In this document: piece by piece, positions 36,066 to 45,408 of the stretch
Position numbering within the stretch: the first letter of the stretch is position 1
How the letters are laid out: every line of letters begins with the position of its first letter
DNA from: Pseudophaeobacter leonis
GTDB lineage: Bacteria; Pseudomonadota; Alphaproteobacteria; Rhodobacterales; Rhodobacteraceae
NCBI RefSeq assembly: GCF_002087335.1
Contig: NZ_MWVJ01000076.1
Location: forward strand, 50,517 to 114,516
Length of the DNA stretch: 64,000 bases
Reading direction: 5' to 3'
Translations under genes and position numbers: made by a program
The notes under the pieces: model-generated
Seen by the model: only the letters and a program-made list of their open reading frames with translations
Database searches by the model: none
What the model was told of the DNA's origin: nothing

Positions 36066-38057
36066 TTACCGCAACGCGCCCGAGGCTGAATTCAGCCTCG
36101 CGGTCTGCATCAATCCACCACAGGTCCAGCAGGCCAGTGTCATAGGGTGGCAGATTTTCCGGGTAGGCATATTGCTTCCAATAGGCGATCCAGCTGACGT
36201 CCAGATACCAGGACGGCACCATGAACCGTTTCGCCCGCAGCACCCGATCCAGAGCCCGGGCACTGGAATAGAGCACCTCCTGGGTTTTGGCATCCACGAT
36301 ATCATCAATCAGCGCATCCACTGCCGGATCGGCCAGACCTGCCGGATTGAACACCGAATACGCGTGCGCCTCGGCCCCATACTGCTGATACAGCCCGGTC
36401 GAAGGTTCCAGCGAGGTCCGGTAGGCAAAGGAGACCATGTCAAAATCCTTTTCCCGGCGTCGGCTGGTGTATTGCGCGTAGTCCACCCGGTTCATCACCG
36501 CATCAATGCCCATGGCGCGCAGGTTTGACACATAGGGGCCAACAATGCGTTCCAGCGTTGGGCTGTCGAGCAGGAATTCGATCTTCAGCACCTCGCCCGC
36601 TGCGTTCTGGCGCATGCCATCGCCGTTCACCTCCCAGCCGGCCGCATCCAGCAGTTTCATGGCGCGGCGCAGGTTGCGACGGTCATTGGGGCGTTTGGGC
36701 TTTGAGGTATGGGCCATCACGGGCTCGGAAGTCAGGAGTGCGGGATCAATCTGATCACCCAGCGCGGCTAAAACTTCCAGTTCACGGCCCTGCGGCAGGC
36801 CTTTGGCTTCCAGATCGCTGTCTTGCCAAAATGAACTGAGATGACGGAACAACCCATATTGCAGGCTCTCATTGGTCCATTCAAAATTGAAGGCAAGCTG
36901 CACCGCCTCGCGGACCCGGATATCCTGAAATTTGGGCCGCAGCAGGTTCATCACAAACCCATTGGCGGCAGGCACATTGCCGTCCGCGATCTCGTCCTTG
37001 ATCACATCGCCATTGGCAACTGCGTCAAATTCATAAGAGGTTGCCCAGCTTTTAGAGTTGTTTTCAGGTCGCAAAGTGTAGACGCCCGCCTTGAACCCCT
37101 CCATCGCGGCAATGGCATCGCCAAAATATTCCACCCGGATAGCATCATAGTTGTGGCGGCCAATATTGACGTTCAGATCATGCGCCCAATAGTCGGGATT
37201 ACGGCGATAGGTAATGCGCTGGTTGACCTCTGCCTTGTCCAAAATGTAGGGACCGGACCCTATGCCGGGGTCCAGTCGCGGCTCATCCAAACGGCGGTTT
37301 TCGGGGTCAGCGTCGAACCAGGCTTTGGAGAATACCGGCGTGCCGCCCACCTGTGTAATCATCGCGCGGCGGGGGAATCGGGAGAGAAGTGAAACTTCAC
37401 CTGATGCGGCCCCCGCGCTTCGGCTTTGGGGATGCGCTTGCGTACGGCCTCGGCATAGGATTGCAGCCCCTGATCCAGCAGGATGTTATGCGAGAACACC
37501 ACATCCTCAGCGGTGACCGAGCTGCCATCCGAAAACCGCGCCTCCGGGCGCAGGTTAAAGATAACCCAGTCCTGGCTCGCGGGGTATTCCAGGCTTTCGG
37601 CGATCAAACCGTAGTAGGAGCCAGGTTCATCATAGGATTCCACCATCAGCCCTTCGAAATGTTGCGAGGCCAGCGCACCGGCCCGCCCCTTGCGGGTAAA
37701 GGGGTTCATACTGTCAAAGGTGCCAACGGCCGAGATCGACAGCTCGCCGCCCTTGGGCGCCTCCGGGTTTACATAGTCGAAATGAGCAAAATCTTTTGGG
37801 TATTTCAGATCGCCAAATTCGGCAAAGCCGTGGCTTTTGATCAGGGCACCCTCGGCGCGCAGCGGCAGCGCAAGCATCAAGGCCAGCATAAGGCTCAGAG
37901 CGACTCCCAGAACCTGCAACAAAAGAGCCTGGCTCGCGCCCTGGTGGTCGCGCGGCAAGACCCGCGCGTCTGTGCGCGCATGGCCTTGAGATGCCCCGTT
38001 TGGCGCCCGGTGTGGCGCCCCGTTCTGATGTCGCTGTCCTGCCTGATGGGATGTCAT
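36066..38057 (-). CDS. yejA: peptide ABC transporter substrate-binding protein (YejA type; two frameshifts)
   Basis: A periplasmic SBP_bac_5 protein. ATG 38057 is preceded by ggagg. A signal peptide lies around residues 47-66 (LLLQVLGVALSLMLALMLAL), after an unusually long, polar N-terminus. Near 37371-37375 a G5 run needs one more base to join FHFSPDSPRRAM to ITQVGGTPVFSKAW. Near 36080 removing one base gives EFSLGALR and a stop at 36066 instead of a 107-base overrun into yejB. Repaired length is 663 residues. Family members bind oligopeptides or microcin C-like peptides; the ligand here is unknown. Confidence 0.84.
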
Positions 38058-38247
38058 CTGTCACAACCTCCAATACCCGGCCTTGCTCTGGTCCGGTTTT
38101 TTCCTGTCCTCCACGCTAATGGCCGCAGGTGGTAACATTCAAGTTGAGAATGCGTCATCGCGGCTCTCAACGGATCGAAACGGCGTGATAACGCCCTTTT
38201 CCAGAAACCGTCGTGGGGCCAGTGGTGGGACAGGTATCAGACAGGCG

Positions 38248-38296
38248 GCGCCAGCTGGCGCGAAACGCAAAAAAGGCCGCGAAACAGGTCGCGGCC
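38248..38296 (-). terminator. terminator of the cytochrome c gene, with adjacent palindrome
   Basis: Minus strand: GGCCGCGA/TCGCGGCC stem (38289-38296 with 38275-38282), then TTTTTT. A perfect 14-bp palindrome gcgccagctggcgc lies just beyond, at 38248-38261. Confidence 0.85.
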
Positions 38297-38335
38297 CTTG
38301 GTATCTGTTCCGCTGATCCCGGGATCAGACCTGAA

Positions 38336-38842
38336 TTAGCCGTCGAGGCTGTCAAGATAAGCGATGAGGTTCACGCGGTCTTTTTGCTTTTTAAGACCGC
38401 TGAACGACATCGAAGTGCCAGAGGCATAGGCCGAGGGTTTGGCCAGGAAGGCATCAAGCTCTTCTGCCGACCATGTGCCGCCCAGTCCGGCCAGGGCACC
38501 GGAATAGCCGAAACCATCCTCAGCGGCCTGGGTCCGGCCAACAACATCATAGAGCGAAGGACCGGTGGAGTTCACACCGTCTTCGATTTTGTGGCATGCG
38601 GCGCATTTCTTAAAGACCTTGGCACCTTTGCCAATGTCAGCAGAGGCCATCAGCTCATCAAAGCTGACTTCAGCGACCTCTTCCTGGGCGCCGCCCGCCT
38701 CTTCAACTTCAATAATATAAGATTGCTCACCGTGCGCATCTGCCGAGTAGAGCACATCCGCGGCCCAGTGGCCCAGAAGAAGCACCAGGAACGAGCCACA
38801 AAGGCCGGCAGTCGCTTTGGTTAGGGTCATCGTGTCAAACAT
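38336..38842 (-). CDS. cycM: membrane-anchored c-type cytochrome (CycM / cytochrome c552 type)
   Basis: A 168-residue protein with an uncleaved N-terminal helix (AGLCGSFLVLLLGHWAADVL), an acidic linker (EVEEAGGAQEEVAEV), then a class I cytochrome c domain: heme site CAACH near residue 82 and axial Met in SGTSMSFSGL. It is probably the anchored electron carrier from the bc1 complex to terminal oxidases such as the cbb3 enzyme encoded nearby (family knowledge). Divergent from pheA. Confidence 0.9.
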   Translation of the reverse strand: MFDTMTLTKATAGLCGSFLVLLLGHWAADVLYSADAHGEQSYIIEVEEAGGAQEEVAEVSFDELMASADIGKGAKVFKKCAACHKIEDGVNSTGPSLYDVVGRTQAAEDGFGYSGALAGLGGTWSAEELDAFLAKPSAYASGTSMSFSGLKKQKDRVNLIAYLDSLDG

Positions 38843-38872
38843 GAATCGCGTGTCCGTTTTAGCTGTCTGGGT

Positions 38873-38917
38873 CGTTGTCTAAGGCTTCCACTCGTCAGTG
38901 GCAAGGTATAGACAACG
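38873..38917. promoter_or_regulatory. nested inverted repeats in the cycM-pheA divergent region
   Basis: Outer CGTTGTCTA/TAGACAACG (38873-38881 and 38909-38917) encloses CCACT/AGTGG (38888-38892 and 38897-38901). It sits about midway between the two start codons and may be an operator or a transcribed hairpin. Confidence 0.45.
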
Positions 38918-38963
38918 CGACGAAATGCCCGTTTGTTGAAGTTTTGCAGGAAAGTCGCACCGA

Positions 38964-39797
38964 ATGACCGGAAAAATTGCTATTCAGGGAGAGCTTGGCT
39001 CTTACAGTCATGAGGCCTGCCGCAATGCGCGCCACGACATGGACGTGCTTCCCTGCGGCACATTTGAGGACGTCATCGAGGCTGTGCGCTCGGGCGCGGC
39101 CGATCAGGCCATGCTGCCGGTAGAGAATTCGACCTATGGTCGGGTCGCCGACAGCCACCGGCTGCTGCCCCATAGCGGCTTGCACATCATCGACGAGGCC
39201 TTTGTGCGGGTTCATATCAACCTGCTTGCCGTGCCCGGCGCCAGGCTGGAAGACATTCGCGAGGCTAAATCACATCTGGTGCTGCTGCCACAATGTGGTG
39301 ATTTTCTTCGCAAAAACAACATTTTGGGCCGCGTTAGCCCCGATAACGCACGGGCGGCGCGTGATGTTGCCGCAGCGGGCGACATCCATACTGCGGCGCT
39401 GGCCAGCGAGTTGGCAGCAGAGATTTATGGCCTGGAGGTTCTGGCGCGAAAGATCGAGGACCGCGGCGATAACACCACCCGATTCCTTATTATGTCACGC
39501 GAGCCCGACACCAGCCGCCGGGGCGCGCACGGCATGATCACCAGCTTTGTTTTTCAGGTTCGCAACATTCCGGCGGCGCTCTACAAAGGCATGGGCGGCT
39601 TTGCCACCAATGGCATCAACATGACCAAACTCGAGAGCTATATGGTCGACGGATCGTTCACCGCAACGCAGTTCTATGCGGATATCGAAGGCCACCCGGA
39701 TGATGCAAACGTGCAACTTGCCATGGATGAGTTGGCCTATTTCACCACCAATGTGGAGATTCTGGGCGTCTACCCGGCCGACAACGGCCGCTACTAG
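38964..39797 (+). CDS. pheA: prephenate dehydratase
   Basis: A 277-residue enzyme converting prephenate to phenylpyruvate in phenylalanine synthesis. It begins with IAIQGELGSYSHEA, has VENSTYGRVADSH near residue 54, and the catalytic GDNTTRF-type motif (EDRGDNTTRFLIM) near residue 175. A C-terminal ACT domain (SFVFQVRNIPAALYKGMGGF, then NMTKLESYM) would give phenylalanine feedback. Monofunctional, without chorismate mutase. Confidence 0.95.
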   Translation: MTGKIAIQGELGSYSHEACRNARHDMDVLPCGTFEDVIEAVRSGAADQAMLPVENSTYGRVADSHRLLPHSGLHIIDEAFVRVHINLLAVPGARLEDIREAKSHLVLLPQCGDFLRKNNILGRVSPDNARAARDVAAAGDIHTAALASELAAEIYGLEVLARKIEDRGDNTTRFLIMSREPDTSRRGAHGMITSFVFQVRNIPAALYKGMGGFATNGINMTKLESYMVDGSFTATQFYADIEGHPDDANVQLAMDELAYFTTNVEILGVYPADNGRY

Positions 39798-39883
39798 CGC
39801 CGCCGACCGCCACCGGCCTGCGCAGGGCTGACGCACCGGAAGCATGGACTCTGGCCCAAATCGGCCCTATCGACATCTGGTCT

Positions 39884-39913
39884 TTTGCCAGAGTTCACTT
39901 TGCCAGAGTTCCC
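39884..39913. repeat. 15-bp tandem duplication immediately upstream of the hemolysin-III-like gene
   Basis: tttgccagagttcac (39884-39898) and tttgccagagttccc (39899-39913) are adjacent and end one base before ATG 39915. Confidence 0.88.
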
Positions 39914-39914
39914 A

Positions 39915-40554
39915 ATGACCGCACCAACCTATCCAAGCGCCGCGCAGTCCCATCGCCATGCTGACATAGCTGTGCATGCTGTTGGACTTTTCCTGATCCT
40001 GACGGCGGGTGGTTTTTTGGTGTTTAAGGCCAGTGCCGAGCTGGAGGTTCGGCTTGCCCTGGCTGCCGGGCTTTATGTGGCCTGCGCGCTTGTCTCAAAT
40101 CTGGCCTCCTGTTGTTACCACTTCGCGCCCTGGCATGACCGGCGCAAACTGTTGCGGCGGATTGATCACGCTGCAATCTATCCCAGCATTTCGGGCACCT
40201 TCACGCCGTTTTTTGTTCAGGCCGACACTCTCTGGACCCTGACGTTGCTTTGGCTGTGCTGGGGGCTGACCGCGCTGGCTGTCTGGAACAAGATCACCCA
40301 TGAAACCGTCAAATCGCGCTGGTCGACGGCCTCGTATCTGGGGCTGGGGGCGCTGGGAATGTGCGCCTTGCCAGATTTGACAAATGTCCCGGTAGCAACG
40401 CTGTGGCATCATTGTCGGCGCCGGCTGCTATGTCATCGGAACCGGGTTTTACACCCGCAAGAGCATGCCCTTCCGCTATCCTGTCTGGCACGTCTGGGTC
40501 AATCTGGGCGGGATATCTATGTATGCCGGGATTTGGATCGCCCTTTTCCAGTAG
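39915..40554 (+). CDS. hemolysin III / YqfA-type membrane protein (frameshift near 40407)
   Basis: A seven-helix PAQR/HlyIII family protein: HRHADIAVHAVGLFLILTAG, then SNLASCCYHFAPW, RRIDHAAIYPSISGTFTPF and a final HVWVNLGGISMYAGI. The family's metal-binding His/Ser pattern (SxxxH, HAAIYP) is present. The frame breaks at tggcatcatt; deleting one base gives LWIIVGAGCYVIGTGF and a stop at 40552-40554, about 212 residues. An upstream TTG start (39885) is less likely than ATG 39915. Function in bacteria is unclear. Confidence 0.8.
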
Positions 40555-40949
40555 GGCCTCGTGATCTGAGCCCAACCTGCCAGCCCTGCCCGCACCACAG
40601 CAGCGCCGCGCTCTGCACCCCCCGCTTGCCCCCGGCCCCCTCCTCCTGCCTGCGCCCAGCGTCAAAAAGAGAAGTGCGCGCAGGCTCCCGGCGAGCTGTT
40701 TGCATCCGCCCCTGGCTGCTGCGCTCTCTTGAGGAAGGCCTCCTGCCTCGGGGTGAAAACTATCAGTACAAATGAACAAAATATTCACGAAAATCCAAAA
40801 GGCTAGATACACATCCTCAATTAAAACTTGATTTTTTCCGTAAATTTTCGTTCTTATTTGATAGTACACATGATCAAATCTCCACCTTCATGGCGATGAA
40901 ATCCATTTTCACCATGGCTTTTGTCTCCACTATTTGAAGCAGGGCCAAA
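40555..40949. other. intergenic region upstream of the GAF/PucR regulator
   Basis: The first half is C-rich without a convincing gene. The second half (40760-40880) is strikingly AT-rich. It carries TTTGAT (40857-40862) and ATCAAA (40873-40878), a perfect inverted repeat with a 10-base spacer. It may be an operator, possibly for autoregulation of the gene at 40950. Confidence 0.45.
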
Positions 40950-42863
40950 ATGACCGATGGAGCGCTTTCGTTCTGGATTGATGCGTTGGAAAAGGTCTCG
41001 CGCGGCGAGGACGAGGAAGGCATTTCTTCTGCTATCGCCTCTTTTCGCAACCAGCCAGACGCCGCCGAAACCTTTGATCAGATCCGCATCATGCTGACCG
41101 CTCTGGCGCAGGGTGTCCGCGAACGTGGCCCGACGGAACGCAGCCTGAATCTCCTGATCGACACTGTCTATGACCTCTCAAGCACCCTGTCGTTGCAGGA
41201 CTTGCTCGGCATGATTGTGAGCCGCGCCCGCGCCCTTGTGGGGGCCAATGTCGCATGGCTGACCATTCTGGACGAGACCTCCAAGCGGTTTCGAACCGTC
41301 ACCGCCGAAGGCCATTTGTCACCAGCCATAGCAGAAATGACGTCCCACCTGGACGGGGGCGCAGTGAGCCTTGTTATGCGGAGCAAAAGCGTCTTCGACA
41401 CGCAGGACTATTTGAACGACAGCCGGTTTGAGCACATGAGCGACCTTGATCAGGTGCTGTCGGATGAAAAGATCGTATCCTTGGCGGGTTTTCCGATCAT
41501 TTCTGGCGGCAAAGTACAGGGGATCCTGTTTGTTGCGGATCGCTATAGCCGAAAACTTTCGGGTCGCGAAATTTCGGTTCTCGGATCCTTTGTCCTGCAC
41601 ACAGGTGTTGCCATGCGCAATGCCCGCGCCTTTACGATGCTTTCGGACGCGCTGGATGACGCAGAACGCACCCGCATCACCCTGACGGATCATATCCACC
41701 GCATACAAACCTCTGCCGCCACCCATGATGAGCTGACCTCCCTGCTGACCCGGGGGGCCGACCCACCCGTGCTCATGCAGCATATGGCCAACCAGATTGA
41801 GGGCGTGGTTCTCCTGACTGATCGCTCGCTTCGGGTGCTTGGCAAATACGGCTCCCCCGCCTTTAAAGGCGCGCTTGAGAGCGGCGCATTGCTGCGCGGC
41901 ATTGACCACATAAATCTGACCTCTGCGGTGTCAAAATCCCGTCAGACCGGGCGCGCCGTGGTGCTGGCGAAAAAGGGCAGTGCCAGATGCCTGGCTATCG
42001 CGCTCCACGGAGGAACGGCGCAGGGCAAGAGCCTGATTGTTTTTCATCACAACACGTTAGACGCCATCGATTTGCGCAATCTTGAGCGCAGCGCCGCCCT
42101 GCTTGCTGTTGCAAAGCTGTGGACAGAAAAGCGCCACGCCGACAAATTGATCGCCTCGTCGACCTTGCTGCAACATCTGACGATGATGAATCCCCCGGAT
42201 CAAACGACGCTGGATTCTGTGCGCGAAAGGCTTGGCCTGCAAGCAGACCAGTCGATCGAGATGGCGGGTGTCTGCATACCGGATGCGGTGCTGCCGCGCC
42301 AATTCAGCGCGCTGCGTGAGCGGGCTGCACAGCTCAAGCTACTGGTGGATTTCACCGATGACATCTACCTCGCAGTCGGGCCTGCTGGGACGCTTCACAC
42401 CCTGGTGGGCGGGCTTGCTGGCGAGCAAAGGTTTGGCGGTATCATCTCCGAGCCCTTCCCGGACATTTCCCAGGCCGCCACGCACTATGCAAAGATCATG
42501 AAAGCCCTGCGCGTGTTGCAGCAAATGGGCCGGTTTGAACGGTTTGTGGAGCACTCAAAGGTCAATCTTTTTGCCAAACTGTTTGAGGTCGGCGATGCGG
42601 CAAGGATCGCGCGCTATGTCGGTGAAATCCTTTTGCCCATCGACAAGCGCGACCCAAAGCAAAAGACCCGGCTAAAGCAGACTTTGCTTTGTTTTTTTGA
42701 GTGCCAATACAACATTGCCCGCACCGCCACGCAGATGGGTCTTCACATCAATACGGTGCGCCAACGCCTGGAAACCCTGCGCGAGATCACCGGCGGCTGG
42801 GACGACCCGGTGGCCGCGCTGGAGCTACATATAGCGCTGCGGATGAATGACATCGTTGAGTAG
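40950..42863 (+). CDS. GAF-domain PucR/CdaR-type transcriptional regulator
   Basis: A 637-residue cytoplasmic regulator. An N-terminal helical part is followed by a GAF domain at about residues 75-220 (LQDLLGMIVSRARALVGANV, VQGILFVADRY). A long middle region has the organisation of PucR-like sensors. The C-terminal HTH is LLCFFECQYNIARTATQMG then HINTVRQRLETLREITG. It is convergent with the sugar ABC operon (ends 42 bases apart), so it is the natural candidate regulator of that operon (inference). No transmembrane segment seen. Confidence 0.82.
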   Translation: MTDGALSFWIDALEKVSRGEDEEGISSAIASFRNQPDAAETFDQIRIMLTALAQGVRERGPTERSLNLLIDTVYDLSSTLSLQDLLGMIVSRARALVGANVAWLTILDETSKRFRTVTAEGHLSPAIAEMTSHLDGGAVSLVMRSKSVFDTQDYLNDSRFEHMSDLDQVLSDEKIVSLAGFPIISGGKVQGILFVADRYSRKLSGREISVLGSFVLHTGVAMRNARAFTMLSDALDDAERTRITLTDHIHRIQTSAATHDELTSLLTRGADPPVLMQHMANQIEGVVLLTDRSLRVLGKYGSPAFKGALESGALLRGIDHINLTSAVSKSRQTGRAVVLAKKGSARCLAIALHGGTAQGKSLIVFHHNTLDAIDLRNLERSAALLAVAKLWTEKRHADKLIASSTLLQHLTMMNPPDQTTLDSVRERLGLQADQSIEMAGVCIPDAVLPRQFSALRERAAQLKLLVDFTDDIYLAVGPAGTLHTLVGGLAGEQRFGGIISEPFPDISQAATHYAKIMKALRVLQQMGRFERFVEHSKVNLFAKLFEVGDAARIARYVGEILLPIDKRDPKQKTRLKQTLLCFFECQYNIARTATQMGLHINTVRQRLETLREITGGWDDPVAALELHIALRMNDIVE

Positions 42864-42880
42864 CAGGCTGTTGACGAGCG

Positions 42881-42910
42881 GCCCGCAGATCAGTGGCCCG
42901 TAGATCAGTG
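42881..42910. repeat. 15-bp tandem duplication containing the ABC ATPase stop codon
   Basis: gcccgcagatcagtg (42881-42895) and gcccgtagatcagtg (42896-42910) are adjacent. The stop of the minus-strand ATPase gene (42905-42907) lies in the second copy. Confidence 0.88.
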
Positions 42911-44395
42911 AATAGCGGCATGCAAAATGCGCTCTGCGCTTGCCTGTTCGCGGGTGAATTCAGCCGCGATAGTGCCGCTTTTGGCGACCAGCACCCGATC
43001 AGAAAGATCCAAAATTTCCGGCAGGTAAGAAGAAATAAGAATGACGCCTGCGCCGCTTTCGGCAAAAGAGCGAATGATTTGGCGGATTTCAGCAATTGCC
43101 CCCACATCAACGCCGCGCGTTGGCTCATCAAAGATCACCAGCTTGGGCTTTTGCGCCAGAGATTTTGCAATAACCACCTTTTGCTGATTGCCACCCGACA
43201 GGTAGATGACCGATTGGTCCGCGCCGATCCGCCGGATCGAAAGCCGGTCTGACCAGTCGCGCGCAACCGCAGTCATCCTGGCCAGCGGTGCAACCATTTT
43301 GCCGCGACCAAACTTGGCCATCCAGCCCAAACCGATGTTTTGCGCGACGCTCATATTGTCAAACATGCCGTCCAGTTTGCGATCCTCACTGATATAGGCA
43401 ATCCCGTCGCGCACCGCCTGTGCTGGCAGGGTATACTTTACCTCCCGGCCGTTCAGCCAGATGCGCCCGCCGCCAAAATTTCGCTTGGTATGGCCAACAA
43501 TAACGCGGGCGATTTCACTGCGCCCGGATCCAATCAACCCGGCAATACCGGTGATCTCGCCGGGAAACACGGAAAAGGACATGTTGTTGACCATGCTGGC
43601 CATACGGATGTTTTCAACCCGCAGGATCGGAACTGCCGTGCGTTTCAGGGCTGTTGCGGGGGTGGCTTGCGGCGTCAGGTCTTCGCCAATCATATGCCGG
43701 ATCAAATCCGCACGATCAAAGCGGCCTGCGGGCCCGGTTGTGATCAGGCGCCCGTTGCGCAAAACCGAGATCCGGTCGGCATAGGACAGCGCTTCTTCCA
43801 GGGCGTGTGAGATAAAGATAATCGCCACGCCCCTGTCTTGCAGCGTCTTCATCAGATCAAACAGATGTTCGGTTTCTTCAGGTGTCAAAGAGGCCGTTGG
43901 CTCATCAAAAATGATAACGCGGGCATCATTCAGCACGGCGCGGGCGATTTCGACCATTTGCCGCTTTGCCGCAGAAAGCGAGCCTGCCAGTTGCGACGGG
44001 TCAATATTGAAATTCAACCGCTGCAAAATCTGCCGCGCGGTATTGCGCACCCGGCGCACAGAGTTGAACGTGCGTTCGCGCCCCAGCATCATATTTTGCG
44101 CAACCGTCAGCTGCGGCACCAGACTGGTTTCCTGATAGACCATGGAAATGCCCAGCTGGCTGGCATCCTTTGGCGCCTTCAGGGTTGCCTCAGAGCCGTC
44201 AATAAAGACCTTGCCCAGAGAGGGTTCGATCCCGCCGGCGATCAATTTGCACAGGGTTGATTTGCCCGCGCCGTTCTCGCCCGCGAGCGCGTGAATTTCG
44301 CCGGGGTATAGCTCAAAATCGACGGCGTCCAACGCAGCGGTTCCTGCGTAGGTTTTGGTCACAGTTTCAAAGCGGATAATGGGTTGAGAGGTCAT
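42905..44395 (-). CDS. sugar-type ABC importer ATPase, two nucleotide-binding domains (RbsA/MglA type)
   Basis: A 496-residue ATPase of the CUT2 class. Domain 1 has GENGAGKST near residue 39 and a degraded signature SLSAAKRQMVEIARA, with IFDEPTASL as Walker B. Domain 2 has a Walker A replaced by GLIGSGRSE, a strong signature LSGGNQQKVVIAKSL, and IFDEPTRGVD. This asymmetry is normal for RbsA/MglA. Its start overlaps the stop of the propeller gene at 44392 (ATGA). It drives transport through the permeases at 45409 and 48594. Confidence 0.93.
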   Translation of the reverse strand: MTSQPIIRFETVTKTYAGTAALDAVDFELYPGEIHALAGENGAGKSTLCKLIAGGIEPSLGKVFIDGSEATLKAPKDASQLGISMVYQETSLVPQLTVAQNMMLGRERTFNSVRRVRNTARQILQRLNFNIDPSQLAGSLSAAKRQMVEIARAVLNDARVIIFDEPTASLTPEETEHLFDLMKTLQDRGVAIIFISHALEEALSYADRISVLRNGRLITTGPAGRFDRADLIRHMIGEDLTPQATPATALKRTAVPILRVENIRMASMVNNMSFSVFPGEITGIAGLIGSGRSEIARVIVGHTKRNFGGGRIWLNGREVKYTLPAQAVRDGIAYISEDRKLDGMFDNMSVAQNIGLGWMAKFGRGKMVAPLARMTAVARDWSDRLSIRRIGADQSVIYLSGGNQQKVVIAKSLAQKPKLVIFDEPTRGVDVGAIAEIRQIIRSFAESGAGVILISSYLPEILDLSDRVLVAKSGTIAAEFTREQASAERILHAAIH

Positions 44396-45405
44396 ATTGC
44401 ACCAAGATTTAGAATTTCGCCGCTGGCCCGGGAGACCGCAATCAAATCGCCGTTCCACTCCACAACATCGGTGATCGCGTGACGGTGGCCGTTTGCACGG
44501 CAATGGGCCGACCCGACAGGCACAAAGTTCTTGTCGGTTTCGATGATCAGCCCATAGGAAAAGGAGGGAGCCCAGGGTTTTATTTCGCCAAACAGCCGTG
44601 TCGCGCCCAGCGCCATCGGAAAGTCATGGGCGAATTCTGGTGTGGCGCGCGGCGCGATCCAGTTGCGCGGATCAATGGTTTCTTTCATCATCCGAACAAA
44701 GGATTTCTCGGTTTTGAGAAATTCAATCAGCGGGTTGCGGCGCGACAGACAGGCAATGGCATAGCCGGTTCTGGTCTCGCACAGTCTGCCCAGATAGGCC
44801 GGAAAGCCCTGCTGGCGCAACGCGCCTTCGACCTCAACAATGCAGGCCTGATCCAGTTGCGAAACACAGAGCGCTTCACCAGCGGCGACGATGCCCATCG
44901 GACAATGCAACGCCTCTGAAAGGCGCCGGGTGCTGCCATTGCGGTGAACCGCCAGCACCTGCCCGCGCCGCGCAGTGTCCCAGGGCGCATAAGAGAGCAC
45001 CGGCTGATCTTCGGCGTAGCCGTGCTCCACCACCGCAAGCTCGCTTTCGGACAGGAACACAAGGTCGGCGACACCGTTCAGCTGCGGCGCGCTCCAGGGC
45101 GTCTCGCCGCCAAAGACCTGCAGCTGGCCGCCTGTAAGGACCACAGCGATTTGCCCCTCAGGGCTGGCGGTGAGGGCTGTTATATCGGCCTCAAAGCTCT
45201 GCACCCGTTCAAGCGGCGCGCCCCATGCCTCAAGGCGGTAGAGATCACGCCCGGAGGAAATCAACAGCGCATCACCTGCAACGCAGATTGTTTCGGGTGC
45301 GGTAACCGGGATGGCATCGGCCTCATCCAGACGATCATTGGGGCCAAGTGAGCCTTCCAGCGTCAGGGACGGGGGTGGCGCCATCTTTTTGCGGAAAAAA
45401 AACAT
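44392..45405 (-). CDS. beta-propeller protein of unknown function in a sugar ABC operon
   Basis: A 337-residue protein without signal peptide or membrane segment, so probably cytoplasmic. Repeated blade-like strands are visible: ETICVAGDALLISSGRDLYRL, ITALTASPEGQIAVVLTGG, VADLVFLSESELAVVE, HCPMGIVAAGEALCVSQ. This suggests a six-bladed propeller of the SMP-30/strictosidine synthase class, weakly related to the domain fused to the neighbouring permease. It lies between the fusion gene (gap of 3 bases) and the ATPase (4-base overlap), hence one operon. Enzyme or sensor role is open. Confidence 0.6.
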   Translation of the reverse strand: MFFFRKKMAPPPSLTLEGSLGPNDRLDEADAIPVTAPETICVAGDALLISSGRDLYRLEAWGAPLERVQSFEADITALTASPEGQIAVVLTGGQLQVFGGETPWSAPQLNGVADLVFLSESELAVVEHGYAEDQPVLSYAPWDTARRGQVLAVHRNGSTRRLSEALHCPMGIVAAGEALCVSQLDQACIVEVEGALRQQGFPAYLGRLCETRTGYAIACLSRRNPLIEFLKTEKSFVRMMKETIDPRNWIAPRATPEFAHDFPMALGATRLFGEIKPWAPSFSYGLIIETDKNFVPVGSAHCRANGHRHAITDVVEWNGDLIAVSRASGEILNLGAI

Positions 45406-45408
45406 CGT

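Noticed and set aside
32250..38057. Decaying yejABEF pseudogene operon
   Set aside because: Four shifts occur here, but all motifs are intact and similar shifts affect essential genes elsewhere, so sequence error is the simpler explanation.
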